Of a DNA stretch of 64,000 nucleotides, positions 22,958-32,193 are shown piece by piece. A model generated the notes under the pieces. That model made no database searches and was not told where the DNA came from. It saw only the letters and a list, made by a program, of their open reading frames with translations. Source of the DNA: SIG575 sp045595725 (GTDB taxonomy: Bacteria; Bacillota; Clostridia; Oscillospirales; Acutalibacteraceae); the NCBI GenBank assembly GCA_045595725.1, contig JAZOAY010000007.1, positions 1 to 64,000 of the forward strand. Direction: 5' to 3'. Position 1 is the stretch's first letter. Each line of letters begins with the position of its first letter. The position numbers were made by a program, and so were the translations under genes.

Positions 22958-25351
22958 ATGAGTTTCAGACAAAGAGATTTGAATGCCCTTGAATTGCCTA
23001 AAGTTCTTGAAATGCTTGCAGACCATACTGCATGCCCTGATGCCAGAGAAACTGCACTCTCTCTTAAACCGGAAACATCTCTTGAAATGGCACAGTCATT
23101 GCTTAACCAGACGAAAGATGCACACATGCTTCTTGCACGTTTCGGAGGTCCTGCTTTCGGGGGACTTAAAAATGTAAATAATGCACTCAGTCGCGCAGAT
23201 GCAGGCAGTGTTCTTAGTATGAAAGAACTTCTTGATATTGCATCTGTACTTCATGTTATCCGTTCAATTGTAACATGGAGGAGCACCAACTCAGGCGTTG
23301 AAACTTTACTTGATGTTTTCTTTGATGCACTCAGTCCCAATAAATTTCTTGAAGATGCAATTACAAATGCAATTGTTTCTGAGGAGGAAATGAGCGACAA
23401 TGCATCGCCTCTTCTTCAGACAATCAGAAGAAAAATAAGAAATCAGGAATCAAATATCAGGGAAAAACTGGACAAACTTATCCGTTCATCGTGCAATCAG
23501 AAATATCTGCAGGAAAATATTATTACAATGCGAAACGGCAGATTTGTTGTTCCTGTTAAAAATGAGTACAGAAGCGAAATTTCAGGTCTTGTACACGATA
23601 CATCTTCTTCCGGTGCAACGGTGTTCATTGAACCTGCGGCAGTAGTTGAAGCAAACAACGAAATTAAAGTTCTTCAGGCTCAGGAACGTGACGAAATAGA
23701 AAGAATTCTTGCGGAACTTTCAGCTCAATGCGGTGAGTTTGCAAATTCAATTAAAAACAGTTATGAATGTGCAATTGAACTGAATGTTATTTTTGCCAAA
23801 GCTCAGCTTGCTTACAGAATGAACGCATCTGTTCCTATGCTCAATGACGAAGGAATTATTGAACTTAATAATGCACGTCATCCCCTTATTTCAAAGGACA
23901 AGGTTGTTCCGGTCAATATAAGGCTCGGTGAAGATTTTGATACTCTTGTTATTACAGGTCCGAATACCGGCGGTAAGACGGTTTCGATAAAAACCCTGGG
24001 GCTTATGTCACTTATGGCAATGTGCGGACTTATGCTTCCTGTTTCTGACAGAAGCCGAGTTTCTGTTTTTGACAGTGTTCTTGCTGATATAGGTGACGAA
24101 CAGAGCATCGAACAGTCACTTTCCACATTCAGCTCACACATGACGAACATAATTGAAATTCTCAAAATCGCAGATGACAGAAGCCTTGTTCTCATTGACG
24201 AACTCGGTGCAGGTACAGACCCCATTGAAGGTGCGGCACTTGCAACTTCAATTCTTGAAACACTTCATTTGAAAGGTGCAAAGATTGGTGCCACAACTCA
24301 CTATGCAGAACTTAAATCTTATGCAGTTGACACCGCAAGAGTTGAAAACGGTTCATGTGAATTTGATGTTCAGTCTCTGAGACCTACTTATAAACTTCTT
24401 ATTGGTGTTCCGGGCAAATCAAATGCATTTGCTATTTCTGAAAGATTGGGAATGTCTTCTGAAGTTGTAGAAAGAGCACGCAAGTTGGTAGATACTGAAA
24501 GCACGCGCTTTGAAGATGTTTATGACAAACTCGAAGCAACACGCAAAGCAATGGAAGAAGAACGTGAAAAAGCATCACGTGTTCTTGCTGATGCAGAGAG
24601 AATGAAAGCCGAGGCAATAAAACAAAAAGAAGAAATTTCATCTTTACGTGAAAAAGAAATTGAAAAAGCACGTAACGAAGCAGTTAAAATCGTTGACGGT
24701 GCAAGACGAGAGTCCTATGCTCTCCTTAATGAACTTGATAAACTGAAAAAAGAACAGAAAAAAGTTAAGGATGCAGCCGACCTGGCCCGTCGTGCACGTT
24801 CTGCTGTCAAAAAGGGTATGGAAGCCCTTGACAGTGCAGCAGATCCCGTTATGAACCTTGCAGAGGATGAAGATTATGTTCTTCCCAGAGAATTGAAAAT
24901 CGGGGATAATGTTATAATCGCAAGTCTTGCAAAGCAGGCGGAAGTAACATCGCTTCCCGATAAAAAAGGTGAAGTGGGAGTTGTTGCAGGTGCAATAAAA
25001 ACACGTGTTCATGTTTCTGATTTAAGACTTGTTGAAAAACAGGTGCAAAAGAAACAACCTGTCAAGAGAAACAACAGTTCAAATTTTGAAGCGAGAAGTA
25101 CTGCAAAGGCGGAAACTAAAGTCGACCTGAGAGGTATGACTGCTGACGAAGCCATTATGACTCTCGACAGGTATATAGACACGGCTTACCGTCTTGGTAT
25201 TTCAGAGTTTACCGTTGTTCACGGTAAAGGAACAGGAGTACTGAGAAGTGCTGTTCAGCAGTATCTTAAAGGTAATTCTTTTATCAAAAACTATCGTCTC
25301 GGTGTTTATGGTGAGGGAGAGACAGGAGTTACAATTGTTCAGCTGAAATAA
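22958..25351 (+). CDS. mutS2: MutS2 (ribosome-collision / recombination ATPase with Smr domain)
   Basis: The 797-residue protein has the MutS core with Walker A GPNTGGKTVS (about 331-340), Walker B LVLIDELGAGTDP (about 408-420), a coiled-coil linker about 515-625 and a C-terminal Smr nuclease domain (VDLRGMTADEA about 723, VVHGKGTG about 750). MutS2 in Firmicutes splits collided ribosomes and limits homologous recombination. GAAAGGAAGG lies before the ATG. It is the last gene of the recO cluster. Confidence 0.96.
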   Translation: MSFRQRDLNALELPKVLEMLADHTACPDARETALSLKPETSLEMAQSLLNQTKDAHMLLARFGGPAFGGLKNVNNALSRADAGSVLSMKELLDIASVLHVIRSIVTWRSTNSGVETLLDVFFDALSPNKFLEDAITNAIVSEEEMSDNASPLLQTIRRKIRNQESNIREKLDKLIRSSCNQKYLQENIITMRNGRFVVPVKNEYRSEISGLVHDTSSSGATVFIEPAAVVEANNEIKVLQAQERDEIERILAELSAQCGEFANSIKNSYECAIELNVIFAKAQLAYRMNASVPMLNDEGIIELNNARHPLISKDKVVPVNIRLGEDFDTLVITGPNTGGKTVSIKTLGLMSLMAMCGLMLPVSDRSRVSVFDSVLADIGDEQSIEQSLSTFSSHMTNIIEILKIADDRSLVLIDELGAGTDPIEGAALATSILETLHLKGAKIGATTHYAELKSYAVDTARVENGSCEFDVQSLRPTYKLLIGVPGKSNAFAISERLGMSSEVVERARKLVDTESTRFEDVYDKLEATRKAMEEEREKASRVLADAERMKAEAIKQKEEISSLREKEIEKARNEAVKIVDGARRESYALLNELDKLKKEQKKVKDAADLARRARSAVKKGMEALDSAADPVMNLAEDEDYVLPRELKIGDNVIIASLAKQAEVTSLPDKKGEVGVVAGAIKTRVHVSDLRLVEKQVQKKQPVKRNNSSNFEARSTAKAETKVDLRGMTADEAIMTLDRYIDTAYRLGISEFTVVHGKGTGVLRSAVQQYLKGNSFIKNYRLGVYGEGETGVTIVQLK

Positions 25352-25387
25352 TGGGTTGATTGCAGAATTGTTAATAAAATTTTAACA

Positions 25388-25416
25388 TTGACGAAATTGT
25401 AATTAATTGGTATAAT
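25388..25416 (+). promoter_or_regulatory. Promoter of the sodium symporter gene
   Basis: TTGACG (25388-25393), 17 bases, TATAAT (25411-25416), 31 bases before the start codon. Confidence 0.8.
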
Positions 25417-25447
25417 ATAAAAAATGACTTTTCAGGAGGTAAAAAAT

Positions 25448-26803
25448 ATGGCTGAAAAAAGAAGTAGCTTTACCGGTAAAATCGGCTTTGTTCTTGCTGC
25501 AGCAGGCTCAGCGGTAGGTCTCGGTAACATCTGGAGATTCCCTTATCTCGCAGCAAAATACGGCGGAGGAATTTTCCTGCTTGTTTATGTGGTACTTGCA
25601 GTTACATTCGGTTTTGCTCTTATGTGTGCTGAAATTGCAATCGGCAGAAAAACAGGACAGAGTGCAATCGGTGCATATAAACAGCTTGACAAAAGATTTT
25701 CATTTATAGGTTGGCTGGGAGCTATTGTTCCTGTTATAATCCTTCCTTATTATTCAGTAATCGGCGGTTGGGTTTCAAAATATCTGTGGGTTTTTGCTAC
25801 AGGCGGTGCGGCAGATGCTGCAAAGGACGGATATTTTGATACATTTATTACACAGCCTGTTGAACCTATAGGTTGGTTCCTTCTTTTCCTTGGTCTTACT
25901 GCACTTGTTGTTCTTTTTGGTGTGGAAAAGGGTGTTGAGAAAGTAAGTAAGGTTATGATGCCTATACTTGTTGTGCTTACAATTTTTGTGGCAATTTATT
26001 CAATGACTCTTCCCGGTGCAATGGAAGGTGTAAAATATTATTTCACTCCCAATATCAAAGACCTTTCAGTCAATACATTTCTTGCAGCAATGGGACAGCT
26101 TTTCTATTCAATGTCACTTGCAATGGGCATAATGATTACATACGGTTCTTACATGAAGAAAGATGTAAGCATTGAAAAATCAGTAAGACAGATTGAACTT
26201 TTTGACACAGGTATTGCCTTCATGGCAGGTCTTATGGTTATTCCTGCTGTTTTTGCTTTCTCAGGCGGAGATAAGGCTGCTCTCGGCAAAGGCCCCGGTC
26301 TCATGTTCGTTACTCTTCCCAAAGTTTTTGAAGCAATGAAGGGCGGTACAATCGTAGGTATTGTTTTCTTTGTTCTTGTTCTTTTTGCTGCACTTACATC
26401 CTCAATTTCTCTTATGGAAACTGTTGTTTCAATTGTCAGAGATAAGCTTGGTTGGGGAAGAAAAGTTACATGTCTGGTTGTTTTCGTCGGATGTATTATT
26501 CTCGGCGTACCTTCAGCGTTGGGCTATGGTTCATGGGCAGATATCACAGTGTTCGGTATGGCATTCCTTGATTTCTTCGATTTCATCAGTAACAGTATTA
26601 TCATGCCGATTGTTGCTCTTCTTACTTGTATCTTTATCGGATATGTGCTCAAACCTAAGGCTCTTATTGAAGAAATGGAAATCGGCGGTAAATTTGGAGC
26701 AAAGAAACTGTTTACTGTTGTAATTAAATATATAGCACCTATTTTCATTGTGCTTATTCTTGTTTCTTCAGTTCTTGATGTTCTCGGAATTGTGAAAATC
26801 TAA
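25448..26803 (+). CDS. Neurotransmitter:sodium symporter (NSS/SNF) family transporter
   Basis: The 451-residue protein begins with the first NSS helix and its hallmark GSAVGLGNIWRFPYLAAKYGG (about 15-36), the Na+ and substrate site. Eleven or so membrane helices follow, as in bacterial LeuT/MhsT relatives with 11 rather than 12 segments. These transporters import amino acids with Na+. The ATG at 25448 follows AGGAGG by seven bases; an earlier in-frame ATG at 25424 has no site. It is monocistronic with its own promoter and terminator. Confidence 0.93.
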   Translation: MAEKRSSFTGKIGFVLAAAGSAVGLGNIWRFPYLAAKYGGGIFLLVYVVLAVTFGFALMCAEIAIGRKTGQSAIGAYKQLDKRFSFIGWLGAIVPVIILPYYSVIGGWVSKYLWVFATGGAADAAKDGYFDTFITQPVEPIGWFLLFLGLTALVVLFGVEKGVEKVSKVMMPILVVLTIFVAIYSMTLPGAMEGVKYYFTPNIKDLSVNTFLAAMGQLFYSMSLAMGIMITYGSYMKKDVSIEKSVRQIELFDTGIAFMAGLMVIPAVFAFSGGDKAALGKGPGLMFVTLPKVFEAMKGGTIVGIVFFVLVLFAALTSSISLMETVVSIVRDKLGWGRKVTCLVVFVGCIILGVPSALGYGSWADITVFGMAFLDFFDFISNSIIMPIVALLTCIFIGYVLKPKALIEEMEIGGKFGAKKLFTVVIKYIAPIFIVLILVSSVLDVLGIVKI

Positions 26804-26809
26804 AAAGTT

Positions 26810-26861
26810 ACTCTGCCTTGTCGATACTCTGAAACGGCAAGGCAGAGTTTTTGTGTTTTTT
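26810..26861 (+). terminator. Terminator after the sodium symporter
   Basis: ACTCTGCCTTG pairs perfectly with CAAGGCAGAGT, followed by TTTTGTGTTTTTTT. Confidence 0.9.
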
Positions 26862-26873
26862 TACAAAAAACAC

Positions 26874-26891
26874 AGTTAGTCAACACTAACT
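26874..26891. promoter_or_regulatory. Upstream operator copy for the feo operon
   Basis: AGTTAGTCAACACTAACT has 7-bp inverted arms (AGTTAGT/ACTAACT), the same arms as the downstream copy at 26970-26987. It lies 44 bases before the -35 box. Confidence 0.65.
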
Positions 26892-26934
26892 CAAAGACAA
26901 AAACGACAAAAATGAAAAAACAGTTGGAAATTTA

Positions 26935-26963
26935 TTGACTTTTCAATTGTTTTTTATTATTAT
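26935..26963 (+). promoter_or_regulatory. Promoter of the feo operon
   Basis: TTGACT (26935-26940), 17 bases, TATTAT (26958-26963). The downstream operator starts seven bases after it, over the transcription start. Confidence 0.75.
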
Positions 26964-26969
26964 ATATAT

Positions 26970-26987
26970 AGTTAGTTATAACTAACT
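26970..26987. promoter_or_regulatory. Palindromic operator for an iron regulator, feo operon
   Basis: AGTTAGTTATAACTAACT is a perfect 18-base palindrome at the transcription start of feoA. The arms resemble the TTAG...CTAA arms of DtxR/IdeR-type sites more than a classic Fur box. Iron-dependent repression by a DtxR-family protein is an inference. Confidence 0.7.
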
Positions 26988-27016
26988 CGCAAAAAATACA
27001 TCCGGGGGGATGAAAA

Positions 27017-27241
27017 ATGAGAAGTTTAAGAGATGTAAAAATCGGCTCTACTGCCAAAGTTATCAAACTTCACGGTGAAGGTGCAATAAAACGACGTATT
27101 ATGGATATGGGAATTACAAAAGGTGTGGAAATTTATGTACGCAAAGCAGCACCGCTCGGAGACCCTATTGAAGTGATGGTAAGAGGTTATGAGCTTTCTC
27201 TGAGAAAAGCAGATGCCGAAATGATAGAAATTGAAGATTGA
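27017..27241 (+). CDS. feoA: Ferrous iron transport protein A
   Basis: The 74-residue SH3-like protein has the FeoA pattern: a beta-rich start (IGSTAKVIKLHGEG), RIMDMGITKGVEIYV, GDPIEVMVRGYELSLRKADAEMIEI. FeoA is a cytoplasmic partner of FeoB. A GGGGGG stretch precedes the ATG. Its stop lies 19 bases before the feoB start. Confidence 0.96.
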   Translation: MRSLRDVKIGSTAKVIKLHGEGAIKRRIMDMGITKGVEIYVRKAAPLGDPIEVMVRGYELSLRKADAEMIEIED

Positions 27242-27260
27242 TTTCAGAAAGGAAATTCAG

Positions 27261-29447
27261 ATGGATTTAAAAATTGCTCTCGCAGGTAATCCTAACTGCG
27301 GTAAAACCACACTTTTTAACATTCTCACAGGCTCAAATCAGTATGTAGGTAACTGGCCCGGTGTTACTGTTGAACATAAAGAGGGTAAACTGAAAAAATA
27401 CGATGGAGTAGTAATTACAGACCTTCCCGGTATTTATTCTCTTTCGCCCTATACTCTCGAAGAGGTTGTTGCAAGAAACTATCTTGTAGGCGAAAGGCCT
27501 GATGCAATTCTTAATCTTGTTGACGGCACAAATCTTGAAAGAAACCTTTATCTGACAACCCAGTTGATGGAACTTGGTATTCCTGTTGTTGTGGCAATAA
27601 ACATGATGGATATTGTCAGAAAAAAAGGGGACAGAATTGATATTGAAAAATTGGGCCTTAAACTTGGTTGCAAAGTGGTCGAATTGTCTGCGCTTAAAGG
27701 TGATGGCGCTTTTGAAGCGGCTGAAGCGGCAATTCTTGCAGCACAGAGCAAAAAGCATGAGCCTTCTCATATTTTCTCAGGTGAAGTAGAACACTCTCTC
27801 GCTCATATTGAAGAAGCAGCCGTACATAATCTTCCTCTCAGCCAACAGAGATGGTATGCAATTAAAATTTTTGAGCGTGACAGTAAAGTTATTGAGCAAT
27901 TAAAACTTGACAAAAGTATTGTTGAGCATATTGAAAAAGATATAGTTCATGTAGAAACAGAATTTGATGATGATGCAGAGAGTATTATCACTAACGAAAG
28001 GTATCTTTACATAGACAGAATATTGAAAGGATGCTATGACAAAAAGAGTATCGGCAGACTTTCAACATCAGATAAAATCGATAAAGTGCTTACGAACAGA
28101 ATTCTTGCGCTTCCCATATTTGCACTTATTATGTTGCTTGTGTATACACTTTCAATCGGTACAATCGGGGACTGGACTGTTGTGTTCATGAATGATGGTC
28201 TGTTCGGTTCTTTTGCGGAATGTGCAAGTGCAGGAGACCTCCCTGCATTCATGGCAAACTGGCTCAGCGTTCCCGAGCTTCTTGACAGGGTTCTTCTTGC
28301 AAAGGATGGTTCAAGTGTAATTGCACCGTGGCTTTACAGTCTTATTCAGGAAGGTATTGTAGGCGGTGTAGGTGCGGTCCTTGGATTTGTTCCTCAGATG
28401 CTGGTGCTTTTCCTTCTGCTGTCTCTTCTTGAAGACTGCGGTTATATGTCGCGTGTTGCATTTATTATGGACAGAATTTTCAGAAAATTCGGCCTTTCGG
28501 GAAAAAGCTTTATTCCCATGTTGGTAGGTTCAGGTTGTAGCGTTCCCGGCATTATGGCTTCACGAACAATCGATCAGGATCGAGACAGGAAAATGACAAT
28601 TATGACTACTGCATTTATCCCCTGCGGTGCAAAAATGCCAATAGTAGGTATGATTGCAGGTGCACTTTTCTCAGGTAGTTCACTAATTGCAACGTCAGCA
28701 TACTTCCTTGGAGTGGCTGCAGTTATAATTTCAGGTCTTATTCTTAAAAAGACAAAACCCTTTGCAGGTGATGCAGCTCCCTTTGTTATGGAACTTCCCT
28801 CATATCATATGCCCGTAGCATCAAATGTTCTCAGAACAACATGGGAAAGAGGCTGGTCTTTCATAAAACGTGCCGGTACCGTTATTCTTGCGGCAAGCGT
28901 TATTATCTGGGTGCTTAACAGTCTTTCTTTTGAGGGCGGTTTCCACTATATCACAGGTGAGGAAGATTCGATTCTTAATATTTTAGGAAGTCTCCTTGCT
29001 GTTGCATTCAAACCTCTTGGTTTCGGTAACTGGCAGGCAGCGGTTGCAACAATTCTTGGCCTTGTGGCTAAAGAAGAGGTTGTTGGTGTATTCGGTGCTC
29101 TTTCATCAATGGGTGAAAACGATTATGTAAGCATGGGTATTGAATTTTTCGGCGGCAGCAAGCTTTCGGGTTATTCATTTATGATATTCAACCTTCTTTG
29201 TGCTCCTTGTTTTGCAGCAATGGGTGCGATCAAAAGAGAAATGAACAATGGCAAATGGACAGCGGCAGCAATAGGATATATGACTTCTTTTGCCTACGTT
29301 GTTTCGCTTATTGTTTATCAGCTCGGAACATTCTGTATGACAGGTGTATTCACTTTCTGGACAGCAGTTGCAATTTTACTTGTGGCGTTTGTTCTTTACA
29401 TGCTTTTCAGAAAGAATAAATACGAAACAAAATCTCTTAAAAAATAA
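27261..29447 (+). CDS. feoB: Ferrous iron transporter B
   Basis: The 728-residue protein has the N-terminal G domain (GNPNCGKTTLF about 7-17, TDLPGIYSL about 52-60, NMMD about 116) and a C-terminal membrane channel with two Gate domains (GSGCSVPGIMASRT about 425-438; PCGAKMPI about 455). FeoB imports Fe2+ across the inner membrane. The ATG at 27261, with GAAAGG 11 bases upstream, is chosen over the earlier in-frame ATG that overlaps feoA. It belongs to feoA-feoB-small Cys-rich protein. Confidence 0.97.
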   Translation: MDLKIALAGNPNCGKTTLFNILTGSNQYVGNWPGVTVEHKEGKLKKYDGVVITDLPGIYSLSPYTLEEVVARNYLVGERPDAILNLVDGTNLERNLYLTTQLMELGIPVVVAINMMDIVRKKGDRIDIEKLGLKLGCKVVELSALKGDGAFEAAEAAILAAQSKKHEPSHIFSGEVEHSLAHIEEAAVHNLPLSQQRWYAIKIFERDSKVIEQLKLDKSIVEHIEKDIVHVETEFDDDAESIITNERYLYIDRILKGCYDKKSIGRLSTSDKIDKVLTNRILALPIFALIMLLVYTLSIGTIGDWTVVFMNDGLFGSFAECASAGDLPAFMANWLSVPELLDRVLLAKDGSSVIAPWLYSLIQEGIVGGVGAVLGFVPQMLVLFLLLSLLEDCGYMSRVAFIMDRIFRKFGLSGKSFIPMLVGSGCSVPGIMASRTIDQDRDRKMTIMTTAFIPCGAKMPIVGMIAGALFSGSSLIATSAYFLGVAAVIISGLILKKTKPFAGDAAPFVMELPSYHMPVASNVLRTTWERGWSFIKRAGTVILAASVIIWVLNSLSFEGGFHYITGEEDSILNILGSLLAVAFKPLGFGNWQAAVATILGLVAKEEVVGVFGALSSMGENDYVSMGIEFFGGSKLSGYSFMIFNLLCAPCFAAMGAIKREMNNGKWTAAAIGYMTSFAYVVSLIVYQLGTFCMTGVFTFWTAVAILLVAFVLYMLFRKNKYETKSLKK

Positions 29448-29459
29448 GGAGTAAAAATC

Positions 29460-29618
29460 ATGACATGGCAGACAATTGTTGTGGCAATAATTGTTGCAGT
29501 AATTTTCTTGGCAATTGTTGTCAAAGGTATAATAAATAAGAAAAAAGGTAAAAGTTCATGTGCCTGCGGTTCATGCGGCGGATGCGCAAACAAAGACTTT
29601 TGCCACAGCGGAAAATAA
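29460..29618 (+). CDS. FeoB-associated Cys-rich membrane protein
   Basis: The 52-residue protein has one N-terminal hydrophobic helix (about 5-22), a lysine cluster and a C-terminal Cys-rich tail (SCACGSCGGCANKDFC). Such proteins regularly follow feoB in Firmicutes and may pass iron or hold an Fe-S cluster. AAGGAG stands seven bases before the ATG, and the gene begins 12 bases after feoB. Confidence 0.88.
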   Translation: MTWQTIVVAIIVAVIFLAIVVKGIINKKKGKSSCACGSCGGCANKDFCHSGK

Positions 29619-29626
29619 TATCGGAT

Positions 29627-29661
29627 ACGGAAGTCGGAAACATGTCTGACTTCCGTTTTTC
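29627..29661 (+). terminator. Terminator of the feo operon
   Basis: ACGGAAGTC pairs with GACTTCCGT over a 12-base loop, followed by TTTTTCT. Confidence 0.85.
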
Positions 29662-29717
29662 TATTGATTTTCCTTATGAAATATGGTTTAATATACAGGA
29701 GAAAGGGGATTATCGGT

Positions 29718-30998
29718 ATGTTTAAAATTTTATCTGCAATTTTTGCTCTTATAACTTTACTTTTGCCATCTGCACAGATACCTGAAAGGAAATGCGACCC
29801 TGTTTACAGCGGTACATTCATTCAGTCTTGGATGAGTTCTTATTGGGACGCAGACAGATGGGCAGAAGAAGTTGAAAATATGGAAAATGCAGGTATTGAA
29901 TACCTGATTCTTCAGGACACGGCAAATATGGCTTCTGACGGAACATGGACTGTTTATTATCCGTCTGAGCTTGAACTTTTCGACACAACAGAAAGTTATT
30001 GTGACGTTATTAAATCTGCACTTGAGGCTTGTAAGGACAGTAACATCAAAGTTTTTGTGGGCCTTGCAATGTTTGATGACTGGTGGGTTGAGTCTGCCAT
30101 TACTTCTGATTACATTAAGGTCTGCACAGTTATGGCTGATATGGCAGAAGAAATTTCAGAAAAATATGATGGCGTTTACGGGTTTTATTTTACTCCTGAA
30201 ATCAACAACATGCCTACAATGAAACTGTCATTAGGCAATATTATAAAAGGGCTGAATATCTTAATTGAAAAAATTCCTGAGAATAAACCTCTTATGCTCA
30301 GTCCTTATTATACTGAATATATTTCCGTTCCTATGGTTCTTGCAGCAGAGCCTATGTGGGTGAAAATGATTAACAAGGTTAATTTCCGTGACGGTGATAT
30401 TATTGCGCCTCAGGATGCTGTTGGTGCTCAGTGGATACAGGAAAATGACCTTGAAAAAATATGGAAGATGTACCGCACTGCAGTTGATACAAGTGATAAG
30501 GATATAAAGCTGTGGGCAAACTGTGAGAACTTTACGTTGGCAAGAGCTAAGAGTGTTATCAGTGGAATTTTTGTTCCGCCTGCAACACTTAATGTAAATT
30601 CAGTTCCTTGTACGATTGACCGTTTTGCACGTCAGCTTGATGTGGCATCAAGGTATTGTGAAAATATTATTACTTTTTCTTATAATCACTATCACAGTCC
30701 CTCTTATGTAAATCCTGCATTTGAAAAAACTTATCTTGATTATGTAAATAATGGTTTTGAGGTAGAAACTGAGAAGCCGTCAACACCTTCAATTCTTATG
30801 AATGAAAATAATGTTCTTTCATGGGAAAAAGCAGAAGACAATATTGGTATTTCTCATTATGTGATATACAGAGACAATAAGGCTGTTGCATTTATTGAAG
30901 AAACAGCAACACATGAATATGTGATTGCTGATGACGGAGAATATTCAATTGAAGCAGTTGATGCTGCAGGAAATGTTTCAGAAAGAGGTTACTTTTGA
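29718..30998 (+). CDS. Secreted DUF4434-type glycosidase-like protein with a C-terminal Fn3-like domain
   Basis: An N-terminal hydrophobic segment (about 3-18) serves as signal peptide or anchor. Residues about 25-330 look like a TIM-barrel DUF4434 domain: GTFIQSWMSSYWDADRW near the start, IKVFVGLAMFDDWW near 110 and YGFYFTPEINN near 155, the Glu being a plausible catalytic residue. The last 80 residues are fibronectin-III-like (VLSWEKAEDNIGISHYVIYRD). A glycan-degrading role is likely, but the substrate is unknown. The ATG at 29718 follows AGGAGAAAGGGG. It overlaps the next start by one base. Confidence 0.75.
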   Translation: MFKILSAIFALITLLLPSAQIPERKCDPVYSGTFIQSWMSSYWDADRWAEEVENMENAGIEYLILQDTANMASDGTWTVYYPSELELFDTTESYCDVIKSALEACKDSNIKVFVGLAMFDDWWVESAITSDYIKVCTVMADMAEEISEKYDGVYGFYFTPEINNMPTMKLSLGNIIKGLNILIEKIPENKPLMLSPYYTEYISVPMVLAAEPMWVKMINKVNFRDGDIIAPQDAVGAQWIQENDLEKIWKMYRTAVDTSDKDIKLWANCENFTLARAKSVISGIFVPPATLNVNSVPCTIDRFARQLDVASRYCENIITFSYNHYHSPSYVNPAFEKTYLDYVNNGFEVETEKPSTPSILMNENNVLSWEKAEDNIGISHYVIYRDNKAVAFIEETATHEYVIADDGEYSIEAVDAAGNVSERGYF

Positions 30999-31564
30999 TG
31001 AAAGAAAATTTTAAAAAAGCGCTGAAATTATTTTTAGTGTTCTTTAAAATAGGTGCATTCACTTTCGGCGGAGGGTATGCAATGGTACCTATAATTCAGT
31101 CTGAAGTTGCAGAAAAAAGAGGTTGGATAAAAAACGAGGATATCCTTGATATTCTTGCAATTTCAGAGTCTACACCGGGACCTATTGCAATTAACTCAGC
31201 AACATTTGTAGGTTATCAGGTTGCAGGGGTCTTCGGCTCGGTTATGGCAACTCTTGGCGTTGTTCTGCCTTCGCTTATAATAATTTCAATTGTGTCATAT
31301 TTCTTCAAACAATTTCTAGAGTTCAAGGTTGTGAAATATGCTTTCCTGGGAATTCGTGCAGGCGTTCTTGCTCTTATTGTCAAGGCTGCAAAAAATATGA
31401 TGAAGGCTTGTCCGAAAAATGCAATTGCATACACAATTGTCGGTCTTGCATTCATCCTTACAGCAGTTTTTGATATCAATGTTTTTGCTGTTATTATCGG
31501 AAGTGCGGTTTCGGGACTGGTTTATTCACTTCTTACAAATAAAAGAAAGGGGGAAGGAAAATGA
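30998..31564 (+). CDS. Chromate transporter family protein, first half
   Basis: The 188-residue membrane protein carries the CHR domain signature FFKIGAFTFGGGYAMVPIIQSEV at about 14-36 and SESTPGPIAINSATFVGYQ at about 55. Short CHR proteins act in pairs with opposite topology and export or import oxyanions such as chromate; the physiological ion is often not chromate. The ATG overlaps the previous stop (TGATG) and the next gene overlaps it by four bases (ATGA). Confidence 0.9.
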   Translation: MKENFKKALKLFLVFFKIGAFTFGGGYAMVPIIQSEVAEKRGWIKNEDILDILAISESTPGPIAINSATFVGYQVAGVFGSVMATLGVVLPSLIIISIVSYFFKQFLEFKVVKYAFLGIRAGVLALIVKAAKNMMKACPKNAIAYTIVGLAFILTAVFDINVFAVIIGSAVSGLVYSLLTNKRKGEGK

Positions 31565-32166
31565 TTTTTCTTGAACTTTTTCTCACTTTCTTCAAAATAG
31601 GTGCGTTCACTTTCGGCGGAGGTTATGCGATGCTTCCGCTAATTCAGTCGGAAGCACTTTCAAACGGCTGGCTTACAATGGAAGAACTTATTGATTTTAT
31701 TGCAGTCAGCGAATCAACACCCGGCCCGTTTGCAATAAACATGGCAACTTTCGTTGGTACTCAGATGGGCAAAGAATTTTTCGGTATCGGTGGAGGCATT
31801 TTAGGTGCAGTGTGTGCCACGCTCGGTGTTGTAATGCCCTCATTTATTGTTATTCTTTTTGTTGCAAAGTTCTATCAGAAATTCAAGGAAAATAAAATTG
31901 TAGCAGGATGTCTCGGCGGACTTAAGCCTGCGGCAATAGGCCTTATCTGTGCAGCGGTTATTTCAATCGGGAAAACAGTTTTCTTCCCCGAAGCTGTTGC
32001 ACTTTCAGTAATTGCAAGTTATACATTCATTTTTTCAATACTTCTTTTTGCAGTAATGTTATTCCTTGCACTTAAGAAAAAAATGAATCCCATTCTTGTT
32101 ATCGTCATTTCTGCAGTTGCGGGAATAGGCGCAGGATATCTGGGAGAATATTTGGGTTGGTTATAA
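31561..32166 (+). CDS. Chromate transporter family protein, second half
   Basis: The 201-residue partner has the same signature (FFKIGAFTFGGGYAMLPLIQSE near 10-31; SESTPGPFAINMATFVG near 50). Its start codon overlaps the stop of the first half, so the two are made in equal amounts and probably form one transporter of two short chains. Confidence 0.9.
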   Translation: MIFLELFLTFFKIGAFTFGGGYAMLPLIQSEALSNGWLTMEELIDFIAVSESTPGPFAINMATFVGTQMGKEFFGIGGGILGAVCATLGVVMPSFIVILFVAKFYQKFKENKIVAGCLGGLKPAAIGLICAAVISIGKTVFFPEAVALSVIASYTFIFSILLFAVMLFLALKKKMNPILVIVISAVAGIGAGYLGEYLGWL

Positions 32167-32193
32167 ATTTATTTATAGTGAGGAGAAACAATT

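Noticed and set aside
25351..25447. Riboswitch before the sodium symporter
   Set aside because: The leader is only about 25 bases long after the promoter, too short for a known amino-acid riboswitch.
30998..32166. Frameshifted chromate transporter
   Set aside because: Two separate short CHR genes overlapping by four bases are a normal arrangement of this family; each has its own start and signature.
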